Notes: generated from the letters alone by a model not told the origin. A stretch of 64,000 bases of DNA from Coniferiporia sulphurascens (GCA_002794785.1 NBBA01000005.1:806001-870000); one strand, 5' to 3'; shown: positions 24,087 to 35,419, numbered from the stretch's first letter. Numbers and translations are program-made.

Positions 24087-26798
24087 ATGTCTCCAGCACT
24101 CGCAGCACACTCTTCGCCCCCCAGCTCCTCAAAAGGCACGGGCGCTTTGAAGCCTGTACGACGCGCAGAGTCAGCACATGCACAGCCTCGCGCGCGCAGG
24201 ACAAGGGTTGTCAGGCGGAGGGGGAGGGGTCGTCTCGACGGGCTCGACAGCGATGATGAGATCGAGCGTGACGCCATGAGCGACGCCTCGGGCTCAGACG
24301 AGCCCTCGCTCATCGACTCGGACTCCGAGCCTGAGAGCGACGCAGAGTCGGTCCTTCTACGCAACGGCCGTCATCATCCAGACACTCCGAGTACCACGCA
24401 GAGCCCACCGCCTACTGAGGTCAAAGTCGCTGCCGCTCTCGAGGGCTTCGCTGTCGCAAAACCGGACCGCGACGGCGGCGCTCTTGAGCCCCCACGTTCC
24501 ACTCCTGCCTTCCTGAGCTCTGGTATGGATTGGTCAGACATGGTTGCAGACGAAAGTGCGGGTGTCAATGGTGCCGAGACACTTCCCGTTATCGACTTTA
24601 CAGATCTACACGCACACGCAGTCGGTGATTCTGAGCCTCACTCGTCCCCGACTGCACGGTCGGACAAGGTTGAGATCGTCGCACCTGATGATGATGGGCA
24701 GGAGGGTGAGGAAGCCAGCCAGCAGGGAACAGAGCGGCCACACCAGAACGGCTTCTCTGGCCCTCGTCCCCCGCCCGGCCATAGTGCTCGCCAGGCGTAC
24801 CAGCACCGCCTCCAGACTGACCCGCAATTTGTACCAACCTTAGGCGAGTTCTGGGGCCATGATGACCGGCTCATGCAGAAGGATCTGCGCAGTTTAAGTG
24901 GGTGGTGGAGGGGGCGCTGGCAAGGGCGTGGTCGAGGCAGGGGAGGATTCGTCAGCAGAGGAATGCGAGGTAGGGGTCGAGGGGCATACTTCGATGGGCC
25001 CGGACGTTCTTCCCAGGACGGGGAAGCCGCAGTTGAAGTTGAGTCATCTCAGCCGGACAATGAGGAGTCAGCTTCGGGACCGAGCCTGCCCCCTATTGAA
25101 AAGTTTTGGACGCACGACGGGTTCGAGGAGATGAAAGCGCGGGACGAGCGACATGGAGCGGCGGACCAGCAGCGAGGTGGAAAGCCCAATACCCGGCTTG
25201 GTCCTCCAGGCGGACTCGGCGCACAAAGGGGCGGGTTCGTGCCACGTGGACGCGGCACGTTTACTCAGCAACGCGGTGCGTACTTGCCCCAGTCGCAGCG
25301 CGGGCATCCTGGTGTGCCGTTCGTGAACATCCGCTTGCAGTCCGATCGCGTCTGGTTTGCAATGAAGCCGGAGCGCATCTGGACGAAGCAGTACGAGGGC
25401 TTCCTGTACCTTGACCCAGCGTTGAAGGCAAAGCCAGGGCGACCGGCCGAATACCGCGTGAGCATGCCGGGCAAGGGTGCTGAGGTCATTCGTGTGTCGG
25501 ATTCGACTGCAAAAGAAGAGCCAGCTGCTCAACGTTCGCAGGCATCGTCAGATGCAGTAACTGACGCCAATGCTGGGAAGAGGATTGTTGTGAAGGTGCC
25601 GAGACGTGCAGGCAAGGAGAAGGCAGAAGATGAGAGTTCTCGTGCACAGAATCAGGAGGCTCCTCAGCCGGAACCGTTTACTACCGCTGAAGAGCTCTTT
25701 GCCGACCCCCCCGCCGCGGCGCCAACAGCCGACAGCTCTGGGATCACACAGCGTCCTGCGCCCTCGGCAGACAGTGGCCCTCCTGCAGCAGTGACTACAA
25801 TGGCAACGGCGAGTACTATTGCTTTCCAGCCGCCGCCTTTGAATCACTCTTCCGCACAAAACGGTGTGATGGCGACACCTAGTCTTACCAGGGATAATTC
25901 TTTGAGCGAGAAGTCGGTTGCCACTGATATCCCTGCTATTGCTACACAACCTGCGCCGCTATCGGTAGAAACCGGGAAAGCTGCAGAGATTATGCCCGCC
26001 GGGCCTATGCCTCCCATTCAAACCCTTTTCCCGGCACCGACCCAACCTTCACCCACATACGGATCTCCCTATGCATACGCGCCTACTCTACCGCCTGGTA
26101 TTGCCCTTAACCAGCAGGGCTACGCGTACGAGGTCGCCAGTGGTCGCCCAGTATACCTACACGCAACACCGCCACCGCCTATGCCGTTGTATACTCCCCG
26201 TCCTGTTCCATTCGTTCCGGGACACATGCACCATTCCTCGCTGTCTGCCGACTTTATGCAGGGACCGCCAACAACGCCGCCACTCAGCATCGTCGACCCC
26301 GCGACTGGTCGACCGCTCTTTTCGCTGCCGCGTCAGAACAGCCGCATCGAGATTCGTGCGCCGAGCGACACGCAGGAAGGGAGAGTCAAGCATGAGCGCC
26401 GTCCATCAAGTTTGCGCAGTACTACTCTCGCACCGCCCGGCCTTCACGATCCCACGTCCACAATCACACCTCAGTCCGCCTTGGCTGTGTCGCATAGCTT
26501 GGCGCGCTATGCGTCAGCTCCTGAGTTCTTCCCTTCTCATTCGGACATGTCTGGTGTTGCGTCCCCGCATGTGTATCAGCCGTCGGAAGGTGCATCATCG
26601 CTATCGCCTGGTCATGAGGAGCGGCCGCTTGTCACACTGCCGGCGCTGGATCCAGGTATGATGGGATATCCCGGCTTTCAACAACAGTACTATTATCCTG
26701 AGCAGTACTACCCGGCATACATGGAAGTACCGCAGCAACCCGCACAGTACGACCAATACGTCGCCGACCAGCACCATCAGCCGCCCGTCTACTATTGA
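24087..26798 (+). CDS. Btz/CASC3-domain protein (exon-junction-complex type)
   Basis: Likely homologue of Barentsz/CASC3, which binds eIF4A3 and RNA in the exon junction complex. The coding part is one exon of 903 codons. An acidic Ser/Asp-rich N-terminus carries a basic patch (RRTRVVRRRGRGRLDG). The Btz/SELOR core reads TDPQFVPTLGEFWGHDDR, with the conserved FW-HDDR residues. It is followed by an RGG-rich region (GRGRGRGGF...RGMRGRGRGAYF) and by a second, degenerate copy (LPPIEKFWTHDGFEEM). Near residues 410-470 there is VPFVNIRLQSDRVWFAMK, and the C-terminal half is Pro/Gln/Tyr-rich and disordered. The ATG at 24087 is preferred. The frame is open further upstream but lacks ATG and holds a splice acceptor just before this start. 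Confidence 0.82.
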   Translation: MSPALAAHSSPPSSSKGTGALKPVRRAESAHAQPRARRTRVVRRRGRGRLDGLDSDDEIERDAMSDASGSDEPSLIDSDSEPESDAESVLLRNGRHHPDTPSTTQSPPPTEVKVAAALEGFAVAKPDRDGGALEPPRSTPAFLSSGMDWSDMVADESAGVNGAETLPVIDFTDLHAHAVGDSEPHSSPTARSDKVEIVAPDDDGQEGEEASQQGTERPHQNGFSGPRPPPGHSARQAYQHRLQTDPQFVPTLGEFWGHDDRLMQKDLRSLSGWWRGRWQGRGRGRGGFVSRGMRGRGRGAYFDGPGRSSQDGEAAVEVESSQPDNEESASGPSLPPIEKFWTHDGFEEMKARDERHGAADQQRGGKPNTRLGPPGGLGAQRGGFVPRGRGTFTQQRGAYLPQSQRGHPGVPFVNIRLQSDRVWFAMKPERIWTKQYEGFLYLDPALKAKPGRPAEYRVSMPGKGAEVIRVSDSTAKEEPAAQRSQASSDAVTDANAGKRIVVKVPRRAGKEKAEDESSRAQNQEAPQPEPFTTAEELFADPPAAAPTADSSGITQRPAPSADSGPPAAVTTMATASTIAFQPPPLNHSSAQNGVMATPSLTRDNSLSEKSVATDIPAIATQPAPLSVETGKAAEIMPAGPMPPIQTLFPAPTQPSPTYGSPYAYAPTLPPGIALNQQGYAYEVASGRPVYLHATPPPPMPLYTPRPVPFVPGHMHHSSLSADFMQGPPTTPPLSIVDPATGRPLFSLPRQNSRIEIRAPSDTQEGRVKHERRPSSLRSTTLAPPGLHDPTSTITPQSALAVSHSLARYASAPEFFPSHSDMSGVASPHVYQPSEGASSLSPGHEERPLVTLPALDPGMMGYPGFQQQYYYPEQYYPAYMEVPQQPAQYDQYVADQHHQPPVYY

Positions 26799-27555
26799 GC
26801 GGTCATGTCATGCTTTTGAATTTTCTTTTCGTTTTTAATGCATCATTTTTGTCTCAGTTCTTCTTCCTCCCCACTTATATCTTTTCTGTTTGTGGTCAGT
26901 CAGATCGCAGTGCTGTTTTCTGTTACCGACATTGGCACATACGTATACATACATCGACGACATGCTCAAGTTAACTACGATACACATACTCATGTACATC
27001 CCCATGATGCTCTTTCTCACTTTCCGCCCTTCTGTCCCATGTTCCGCGATATCTCTTAGTTTTCGTCTGCCCGACGTGTTTCTTGGATTCGTATTGAGTA
27101 TAACCCGCATTTTTTCCATTTGTATCGCATTGTGCTTTGCTGAGTTTGCTAACAAGTTAGTTTGTGGTTTGTGATATGTTCCGGCGTAGTAGAAACAAAA
27201 CTACTATTTTTTCCAAAAGATTCCGAAAGAGGAAGGATGCGACGGGACCGGATTAATCATCACACCGGAGTGAGTCAGCCTCAAGACCGGTCTTGGCTGC
27301 GCCTGTTCCCGACGCGCCTCTCTGCCTTTGACCGCCATCTTCTGCCGCACCGCTTCATTGCTGCCGTCGAGAAAAAGTCATCCTACACTCAGTAAGCAAA
27401 CGACGACGACGAGTACGTTTTCGGCAGTGAATAAACTCCTCAGCTAGCTTTAGTTTTCCTGTCTTCCTCGCCGCCGCCGTCTCTGCACTGCTGCACCGTC
27501 GCCCAATACCTGCCCACGCCCGCACACGAAGCCGCCCGCCACCTCACGAAAACCC
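26799..27555. other. Intergenic region before TFIIB
   Basis: About 760 bp holding the 3' end of the Btz-like gene and the promoter and leader of the TFIIB gene. Several T-rich tracts are present, but I see no supported open frame. Confidence 0.4.
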
Positions 27556-28687
27556 ATGGCGTACGCCCAGCCCTTCCCTCTCGCTGCGCCCCAACCAGAC
27601 TTGCAACCGAAAAACGCATTCGGGCCGGACCTTGCCGTGCGTCTCATCTGCCCCGAGTGCCGCGACCCAAACCCGAACATCATCGAGGAGTTCGGCAGCG
27701 GCGACCTTGTGTGTGGGACCTGTGGGCTCATATTGGGCGACCGTGTTGTCGACACGCGGAGTGAATGGCGTGTAAGTTGAAACATTCTCTCTTCTGACGT
27801 GCGGAACCGTAGACTCTCAGACTTGTCCGTCGACCTAGACATTCGCAAACGACGAGGGTGATGACCCGTCGCGTGTCGGTGCCGCTATTGATCCGCTCAT
27901 GGAGGGCCTTGAGCAGCTCGATACGGTTATCAGCTTTCGAGACGGCGGCTCTGGCATCGCGCGGGAGCTCCAGCGTGCGGCGTCGCGTTCCCAAAGCTCC
28001 CGCTCTGAGCGCAATTTGATGCAGGGGTTCCGCGACATTTCGAGTTGGTGTGACCAGTTCTCGCTGCCGAAGACGATAAGCGATATCGCCAAGCAGCTGT
28101 ACAAACGCTCAGACGAGGAAAAGCTGCTGCGAGGGAAAAGCCTCGAGGCGGTCATCGCAGCGTGCATATTTATTGCGTGCCGTCAGGCGAACGTTCCACG
28201 CACATTCCGCGAGATTTGTAACCTCACACACGTCTCTAAGAAGACACTCGGACAGTGTTACAAAACGCTTGAAAAGGCATTTAACCTTACCGCTGGCGCC
28301 GGCTCGCAACCATCGGGTAACTCCGCCAGGGATTCCAATTCGGCGTCAACGGTTACGAATCCAGAGGACCTCCTATCTCGATACTGCAATCACCTGGGAC
28401 TCCCACACAATGTTCAGGCGATATGCTCGGACGTCATCAAGCTTGCGAGGGAATATGCAATTGCGGATGGACGAAGCCCTGTCTCGATTGCTGGGGGTTC
28501 GATCTATTTCACCACGCATCTGCTTGGCTTACCCAAGTCAACAAAGGAGATTGGTGGTGTAGCTGGTGTGAGTGAGGGAACGATAAAGCTGGTGTATAGG
28601 AAGTACTACGAAGCACGTAAGATGCTGGTGAAGCAGGAATGGATAGATGCTGGAAAAGCCGACTTGTCGAAGCTACCTAATACCTAA
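27556..28687 (+). CDS. Transcription initiation factor IIB (TFIIB)
   Basis: General RNA polymerase II initiation factor that bridges TBP-bound promoter DNA and the polymerase. Two exons (27556-27771, 27839-28687) give 354 residues, normal for the family. The N-terminal zinc ribbon has its metal ligands in CPECRDPNPNIIEEFGSGDL and VCGTCG. The B-reader/linker follows as VVDTRSEWR then TFANDEGDDPSRVG, interrupted by the single intron. Two cyclin folds follow: the first with KTISDIAKQLYKR and LRGKSLEAVIAACIFIACRQ, the second with NHLGLPHNVQAICSDVIKLA and GRSPVSIAGGSIYF. The last helix contains VSEGTIKLVYRKYYEARKML. A Ser/Asn-rich insert separates the folds. The assignment is secure. Confidence 0.97.
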
Positions 28688-28857
28688 ATATCGTAGAATA
28701 CATTGTACGACTATACATGTCTTATTGTAAATTATTCACTCTTCTGGACAATACACCAGTTGTTTTCTTAACACATGACTGATACATCGCCGGAAAAAAA
28801 GTATGTTCATGGTACTGCTACAAAAACAGGGAATGTATATAACGAAAAGACCAGTGA

Positions 28858-29916
28858 TCATCGTTTCCCACCGGACTTGAATTTTGAGCCCTTCCTCGAG
28901 GATGCCTCGCGTGCTAGTGCAGCTCCGCCTCTGCCTTTGCTCGCAAAGCGGACGGCCTTCCTCACGTTTAGCACGGCATCTCCGCTGTCCTTCGACTTCC
29001 TTGTCTTTCCATCCAACTTCGATATGAGTGCCAACGAAGCCTTCTTCTCGTCTGCCACGGACTGCTCCGCCGGGTCGAACTGTTTAAGGCATCCGGTGTT
29101 AGAGAAAAGGGGCAAAAAGAGAAAGACACGATAAAGCGAAGCCCCACCTTCCGCTTCACACCGCGCAGCTTCTTCTCGCCATCGAGCTTGCGGTCGAACT
29201 TGCCCATGCTTGCAGTGCTCACACGGGTCATCGCGAGCGTGCGGTCGATCTCCGCCTTTTGGGCAACGCGCCCTGAGTTGGTGCCAGCTGCACGCGCAGC
29301 GTTCTGCAGCTGCTGACGCTCGTTCTTTGAGACGCGGGCTTTGCGCGCGGCGCGAGCCTCTTTTTCGGGGTCGGCGTCTACGTCTGTACAACGACCCGAC
29401 TAGGTGAGATATCCGTAGACAAGGAAAAGGAAAAAAAGAAGATACATACCGGCGTTCGCCTTCACCTCGTTCAGCCACGCGCCCTCCTCCTCCTTGTTGA
29501 GCGCATTGCGGCCCCAGCGCGCACGCCACTCGCCGCGCTCCTCGTCCCACTCCTTGCGCTCTTTGCGGCGCTTCTGAATGCCCTTCGCGCGCGCGAACTG
29601 CTCCCACTTCGTCGGCGGCCTCGGCGCAGGAACAGGCTTTGTGCGCGGCAGCTGCGTCGTAGGGGATGGCAGGAGCGTGAGCGGTCCATCGGGAGACGTC
29701 CGCGTAGGACACTGCAGGAGTGCGGAGAGGAGGACCTGTGCGCCGGCGCGCGCGGTGGACTGGAGGTAGGCCTCGAGGTCGTGTCTGGAGGAAGGTTAGG
29801 TTAGGGCTTTACAAACAGGAGGAAGGAGAATAGACGAACTTGTACTGGTCGTCGTCGACGGGGTTGGTGTCTGTTACTACCAGATAACCGAGGTCAACTA
29901 CAAGGTCTATGTCCAT
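28858..29916 (-). CDS. RRS1: Ribosome biogenesis regulatory protein RRS1
   Basis: Nucleolar factor that loads 5S RNP onto the 60S precursor together with Rpf2. Four exons (29916-29840, 29784-29450, 29383-29148, 29079-28858) join to 289 residues. The N-terminus reads MDIDLVVDLGYLVVTDTNPV, which corresponds to the conserved start. Family blocks follow: PLTLLPSPTTQLPRTKPVP, APRPPTKWEQFARAKGIQKR, then RWGRNALN and a Lys/Arg/Ala-rich helix. The C-terminal part contains GKFDRKLDGEKKLRGVKRKF and KGRGGAALAREASSRKGSK. The ATG at 29916 lies in a small first exon that joins in phase 2 to the second. It is convergent with the TFIIB gene, with 170 bp between stops. Confidence 0.94.
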
Positions 29917-30276
29917 GTCGACTGTTACTGCATTACTGTGCGCATAATATTTGGTGAGCAAAAATTTGTCCCGGACGGAAAAAACAGAGAAAAACGCACT
30001 GTCTCTCCGCTTGCACCGCCAGTATCTCCGAGACGTCCATGGCGGTTGCAGGATAAGTTGCAGATGGAAACGAGGAGGAACTGGCCAAGTCGTAGCCTAC
30101 TTGCAGAGACTGAGCAAAAGATAATTGGTCGGGACATGCCGATCAGCTGGAACCTTATTCGGAACACACGCCGGAATCGTCATGTTATTACAATCTCATA
30201 TAAGGTCAAGACATTCGGGTCCCAAGACTAAGTATGTATCTGAGATTCTGTGGTTCTAAGTCAACTGCGCCCGAGT
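29917..30276. other. Intergenic, RRS1 promoter region
   Basis: 360 bp between the RRS1 start and the TIP41 stop, both leftward. It contains the RRS1 promoter and the TIP41 3' end. No independent open frame is credible here. Confidence 0.4.
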
Positions 30277-31391
30277 TTATGTTTCTCCGGCCGGCGCAGC
30301 CTTCTCCAAAGACGCTACTTCAATAGTCGTCCCCAGCGCACGCCATCCTGTTCCTGCACCCCTACCCTGCGATATACTTTTCGGCAGGGAACCCAGTGTC
30401 TTCCCGATAAAATTCGCATCCGTCAAAGCGGACAGATCACTCCTTCGCGGCAGGAACTACAAATGAAGTTAGACGACGGCGTACCTAGCCAGAAAATTGT
30501 AAGAACATACTCTTTTGACATCGTCGTAAGGCGCCTCCCATCCACTCGACTCCTTTACAATGAGCGGGGGAGAGCTTGTGAAGGAATGATATATCCTGGT
30601 GTCGTATGTACGGAAGAGAACATTGTCTACGCGGAGGGTAAACCGAGACAGAATGAATATGCATCCAGGCATGACGCGCTGAAAAACGGGGAGGGCCGGA
30701 AGAGCGTTAGCATATATGCGCGGTCGTTTTCAGCGCTACTCACAATCCTGACCAGGAGGTGGGACGATCCGTTGTCGTGAAGCTCGTCCTCAAACAGCGG
30801 GATCTCGGCGTAGAAAAGTATCGGGTCTGGTCTGGTCAACTCTGCGAGAGGGATTGCGTGGGCGGAGTTGTTTATATCTGCAGGAACGAACTCTAGCGAG
30901 TCGTCCGGTGCTGAGTGGCCTGCATAAACAGTTGTGTATGTCCAGTCGTATGGCTTGGTGGGCACCGTCTTGGGCATAGGGAGGGCCGAGCCTGGCTCGG
31001 TACTGGACCACTTGGGGCACTCAGACGCGAGAGAAACGCGGCACAGCAGGGGGACGCACGCTCACCGACTCCTGAGCCAGGCATCTGCATATCCGACTTT
31101 AACACCGCCGTCGCCATCGCCGAGCTCGCCGTTCTTCACGCATGCAAGCGCACTGGGTGCGTCAAAGGTGTATGTCCATCCGCTCGGCTCGTGGGTGAGA
31201 TTGAGACTGTTGCCGCCGAAAGTCATCTCGGGCAAGGGGAAGCCGAGCGTCTTCTGCAGTGCATCTGCCTCTGACGCTGATACTATGCTCTTAGTGGTCG
31301 CTGTAATGAGCCAGCCGTTGATCGCGATGGTCCGCGCGCCTTCCTCCTCCGATAGTTCGTGTCGAGGAGGTTGCGCCGTGGTGGTGTCCAT
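30277..31391 (-). CDS. TIP41: TIP41-like PP2A/TOR pathway regulator
   Basis: Binds Tap42/alpha4 and modulates PP2A-family phosphatases downstream of TOR. Four exons (31391-31066, 31002-30744, 30678-30511, 30456-30277) join to 310 residues. Family motifs in order: INGWLITATTKSIVSASEAD, LPEMTFGGNSLNLTHEPSGW, FDAPSALACV, KPYDWTYTTVYAGH and LTRPDPILFYAEIPLFEDEL with DNG. The next exon carries MPGCIFILSRFTLRVDNVLF and RTYDTRIYHSF. The C-terminal exon gives SDLSALTDANFIGKTLGSLP. The start ATG at 31391 is used; an in-frame TTG two codons upstream is not. It lies back to back with the dynein gene, with only 127 bp between start codons, so a shared bidirectional promoter is likely. Confidence 0.95.
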
Positions 31392-31518
31392 GTTCAAATG
31401 ATATTCTAGGCAATAGACGACGCTGAGCTGGAAAAGGCAGACATGAGAGCGCTACCGCGTCGCGCGACTTGGAATCTGCATCCGACTGCAAACGCACACA
31501 TTTACTGCGCTCGCTACA

Positions 31519-33535
31519 ATGGACGACCAGCTCGCAAGCTCGCCAGAAGAGCCTCCGCAGGACCTTTGGTCGTCTATCTTAGACTCTGTTTCCTCTTCGC
31601 GATCTATTCCCTCAAAACAAATCATCCTCCTCGGCGAGCCTTCATCAGGCAAGTCCGCTCTCGCGGCCGCCTTGCTCCAGAAACAGTCCGAAGAGGACAA
31701 AGACGAACAGCGCGACTTTGCTATCGGATACGAGTGGGCAGATGTCCGTGACGAGGCAGATGAAGGTAATGTGCGCCCCCCAACCCATAGCAAAGACCCC
31801 CATCGTGACTAGCTGCTCTCCAGCCGATACCCTCGCCCGCCTTTCGGTGTACACTGTCCCGTCGTCGGCGCATGCCCATCTCGCCCTCCTCCCCCACTTC
31901 GTGCCTCCACGCGCGTCCCTCCCGCATACGGCCATTATGATCGTGCTCGACTGGACGAAGCCTTGGACATTCGCTGAACAGCTGCAACTCTGGCTCAATT
32001 GGGTCGAAACGTGGGTGAACAGCGACGGTTCACGCGAGCTGGAAGTCGCTCGCGAGGAAAACAGGGAAAGGTGTAAGTGTGCTCTTGCTTCATCTACTGA
32101 TGAGTTTCTTACGCACACAAGTACAATCACACATACAACACTATACTGAGCCCGCTTCCGACAGCATTCCTACGACCTCTACTCTCAGCAGCACCCTCCT
32201 TCCTCTTGGCCCCGGCACGTTCACGCATAACTCGTCCGGCGTGCCGATCATCGTGGTCTGTACAAAAGCTGACCTGATTGATGAAGGAAGCGATCCTGTG
32301 GGCGGGGCTTCTGGCATGGGAGGGATGGTGAAGGGGAAGGGAAGTGAGTGGGAAGAGCAGACGGACGGAATAATGCAGGTGCTCCGGGTAATTTGCCTTA
32401 AATGTGGGTGGTGAAACCGGTCGCCCATACATTTCTTTTGAATGCGTTTTAATTATTGTTAGACGGCGCTGCGCTTTTCTACACGACGCCGACGCCTGCG
32501 GTTCTGCACCACCTCCGACAATACGTCCTTCACATGCTCTTCGTTCCACCCGCCCCATCTTTAGGCATGTCAACAACTGAACCCGTTGTGCCTCACCGAA
32601 ATCCATTCCCATTTGTGGAGAAGCCCAATATTCTTGACCGAGACCGTATCCTCGTTCCTACTGGGTGGGACAGCTGGGGTAAAATAGCGGTACTAAGAGA
32701 TGGCTTTGGCTCAAAGCTCTGGGGCGAAGCATGGGACCGCGACTTGGAGGCCGGTGCTGGCGCACAAGAGGTGAAAGGATCCGAGCCTGGAGCGCGAGCA
32801 TTGTACGCCGAGTTGGTCCCCGACCGGGGTATTAAGGTTCGTTGGCGCGACCGAAAACTGCCTTCAGATAGCTGATTACACTGAGTTGCAGCCGCATCCC
32901 CTTCCTCCGTTCAACGAGCCGATGCCCGAGCAGGCATTCCTCTCAAAGAACTACGACGAGAATGCGAAGAAGGGAGACCGCGACCCCCGCGCGGCGTTCC
33001 GAAACCAGAACGAAATGCCTGGGCAGATCGCTGCAGGGATTGTCGGGCCCATGGGAAGCAGCTCATTTAGTCTGCCGAATGTCGAGCGAGCGCTCACGGA
33101 GATGGAAGGCGGCCTGTCTGCAAGCGGTGCAGGCGACCGGAAGGCGCCGCGGAGGGCAAGCCATCTATGCTTCTGCTGAATTAAGTTTTCATGCTGATCT
33201 TGTTCCTGTGCAACATTCAGGATGTCCCGGCACGCGCGTCAAACACGCTTGCCGGCGCCAACCTCGGCCAGTCGACAACGAGCAGACCGCTGGGCGCGTC
33301 CGCACTGGGAGGCCAGCCGAGCCCGCCGTCTGGACAGAGCCAGCACGAGGTGCTGCAGAACTTTTTCCAGAGCCTGCTGAGCTCGCGTGGAGACCGCACG
33401 GGGTCGCCGTCCACGGCACGGCCGTCTGCGCAGAACGGGCAAGGTGGGCAGAACGGGCAGAACGGGAGAGACGGCGGCGCTCCAGAGAGCCCGGGTACTG
33501 CGGACGCAAACAGCACAGGCAGCGGCGGAGAGTAG
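31519..33535 (+). CDS. Cytoplasmic dynein light intermediate chain
   Basis: Subunit of the dynein-1 motor that links the heavy chain to cargo adaptors. Six exons (31519-31765, 31824-32072, 32122-32403, 32463-32836, 32892-33155, 33221-33535) join to 576 residues. The GTPase-like domain has a P-loop, ILLGEPSSGKSALAAALLQK, then IGYEWADVRDEADEADTLAR, IMIVLDWTKPWTFAEQLQLW, and VPIIVVCTKADLIDEG. Downstream come YGAALFYTTPTPAVLHHLRQ and PTGWDSWGKIAVLRDGF, which are family hallmarks. The C-terminal adaptor-binding region is Gly/Gln/Ser-rich and includes the short helix QHEVLQNFFQSLLSSR. The intron 33156-33220 fits only with a GC donor (GGAGG/GCAAGC). The assignment is secure. Confidence 0.95.
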
Positions 33536-33738
33536 GGCGGCGGCCTTTTGTTAGAATTTACTATATACTTACCTTTTTTGTACCGGGTTGCTTAGTCATA
33601 CTGAACAATGAAATTGATGCGGAGGAATATATTGGACGGAGGACACGTTCTCACGCTACGGCCATCGCCACCTTGGACCTCTGACCGCGACCGTCACCGT
33701 CTCAGCCATACAACCTAGCATTCAGCACAGAGCACACC

Positions 33739-35419
33739 ATGGGCCGATGGTACGTCGCTCTGCCCACTCGCTCACTGCACACCCCCTCAACCACCCCGCA
33801 GGACGCCCAGGCACTACGACGAGGTACTGGTCACCAAAATCGAGAGTCTTGTGTGAGAAACACCGCGCCGTTTGCGTACAACATATACTGAGCCTCCGTT
33901 GATTGTTTACAGCAATGGCGCGATCAGGAAGTGCAAGCAGGAAGAACCAGATGAGAAGACAAAGATATCAATGACATACGAGGCATTCGTGGAGAACCTC
34001 AACGAGGAAGACTTGTTTACTACCTCGCTGGTCGAGATTCTCGTCAGGGTAGGCTGCGCCGCTCGCTTGCTGACTCTTGGACACTCAGGCTGACCGTGCG
34101 TCCCCCTTTCTTCCGTCACTCAGGAGCTCGCGGATCGCCAAGGCCGCCAGAATCCGGTAGACAAACAATTAATTCACAACCGCACATCCGATAGCCTGCG
34201 TACGCTCGCTTCTTCGAATGGTATCTACCGCGGACCTCCGTACAGCCGTCTGCGCGCGCGCGCAGGCGCAGCACCACTGTCTCTCTATGATCGTGATCCG
34301 AGCGACTCTCCGGAGGAGGATGACTTCGATGAGTTTGGCGCCAGTGATTCCTTTGGCGCGGCGGAAGGTGCACGCATTGACTCAGCGCTGTACGACGTGT
34401 ACAGCCGCTCCGCTGCGGGCGTGCTCACTGGTCCATCTCACCCATATCCGCCTCCTCCAGGCTCGCGTACAGCGTATCAACCCAGCCCAATGGTCCAGCG
34501 CCATTTACATGTTCCGCATAGTCAGTTTGCGAGGCCAGGAGCCGGCCCAGTTCCGACTCCACCACGGTGGGCCTCTGTGTTTAGTGGTATGAACGGCAGT
34601 ACGGGATCAACCGCACCACCTAATGCGACGTCGCTTGTGCGCCAGGCCTCCATGCGTCGACCGTCGCGGTCTCGAATCGCGCTCACGTCTATGAATGCGT
34701 CGTCAGACTTCCGAGATTTTGCGGCACGGAGAAGGTCCGCACAGAGAATTATCGCAAACCACGACACAGCTGGATCGGCTTCCCCGCACGCTCAAGCAGA
34801 AGTCAGCGTTCCTCGGCATGCTCCCGACAACCGGCCCGTCTCTCCTTGGCCCTCGTCGTTTGCTGTCGGGTCCGAGCCTACAGATTTCCCCCGCGCTTCG
34901 TTGTTTGACCCCCCGAGTCCCTCAGCGCAGGCTACTGGCACGCATGCATCCTCGCCTTCTCCCTCCTTGGATGTGGAAGAGCCCGAGATACACCATCCCT
35001 ATCGTTCTTCAGCAAATACACTTGCTTTCCTTGTTCATGGATCGGCTGAGAATGCGAGTGCGATGCCTCCGAATTCAGCGTGGCAGGGGACACCGATGGG
35101 TCCGCGTATTCCGCCCTTGCGTCGCGGTGGCATTCGCCCACCGGAGTCGATGCTGTCTCCGCATGCATCGTCCACGGGGTCCACCCCCACATCCCTACTT
35201 CATCCCGAAGCGGACGGGACGGACAGGCTTTCCGAGCCGTCGTTCGGTCCCGACTACATGGACTATGCGAGAATATTCGTTGGTGATGCCAGTGTAGTAT
35301 CTTCACACGAGGATGCGGGGCCGGCGGCCTCAGTTGTTGTTGAGCCTCCGACGAGCCTGCCAACGCCACGCTCTGTCTCTCCTAGCGACAATTTAGCCGT
35401 GGACGCACCACAGCAATGA
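33739..35419 (+). CDS. Unrecognised protein with conserved-looking N-terminus and disordered C-terminal half
   Basis: Four exons (33739-33749, 33802-33852, 33913-34048, 34124-35419) join in phase to 497 residues; the first carries only 11 coding bases, ATG through TG of a Trp codon. The N-terminal 65 residues (MGRWTPRHYDEVLVTKIESL, then EEDLFTTSLVEILVRELADR) look folded and probably helical. The rest is Ser/Pro/Arg-rich and low in order, with an acidic cluster (SDSPEEDDFDEF) and basic stretches (MRRPSRSRIALTSM, RRRSAQRI). I see no enzyme motif, membrane segment or zinc site. The consistent phase of all three introns supports a real gene. Function unknown. Confidence 0.72.

Noticed and set aside
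29071..29712. A 284-codon minus-strand frame across the RRS1 locus with a different reading
   Set aside because: It is out of frame with the conserved RRS1 motifs except in the last exon; the spliced model gives all family blocks.
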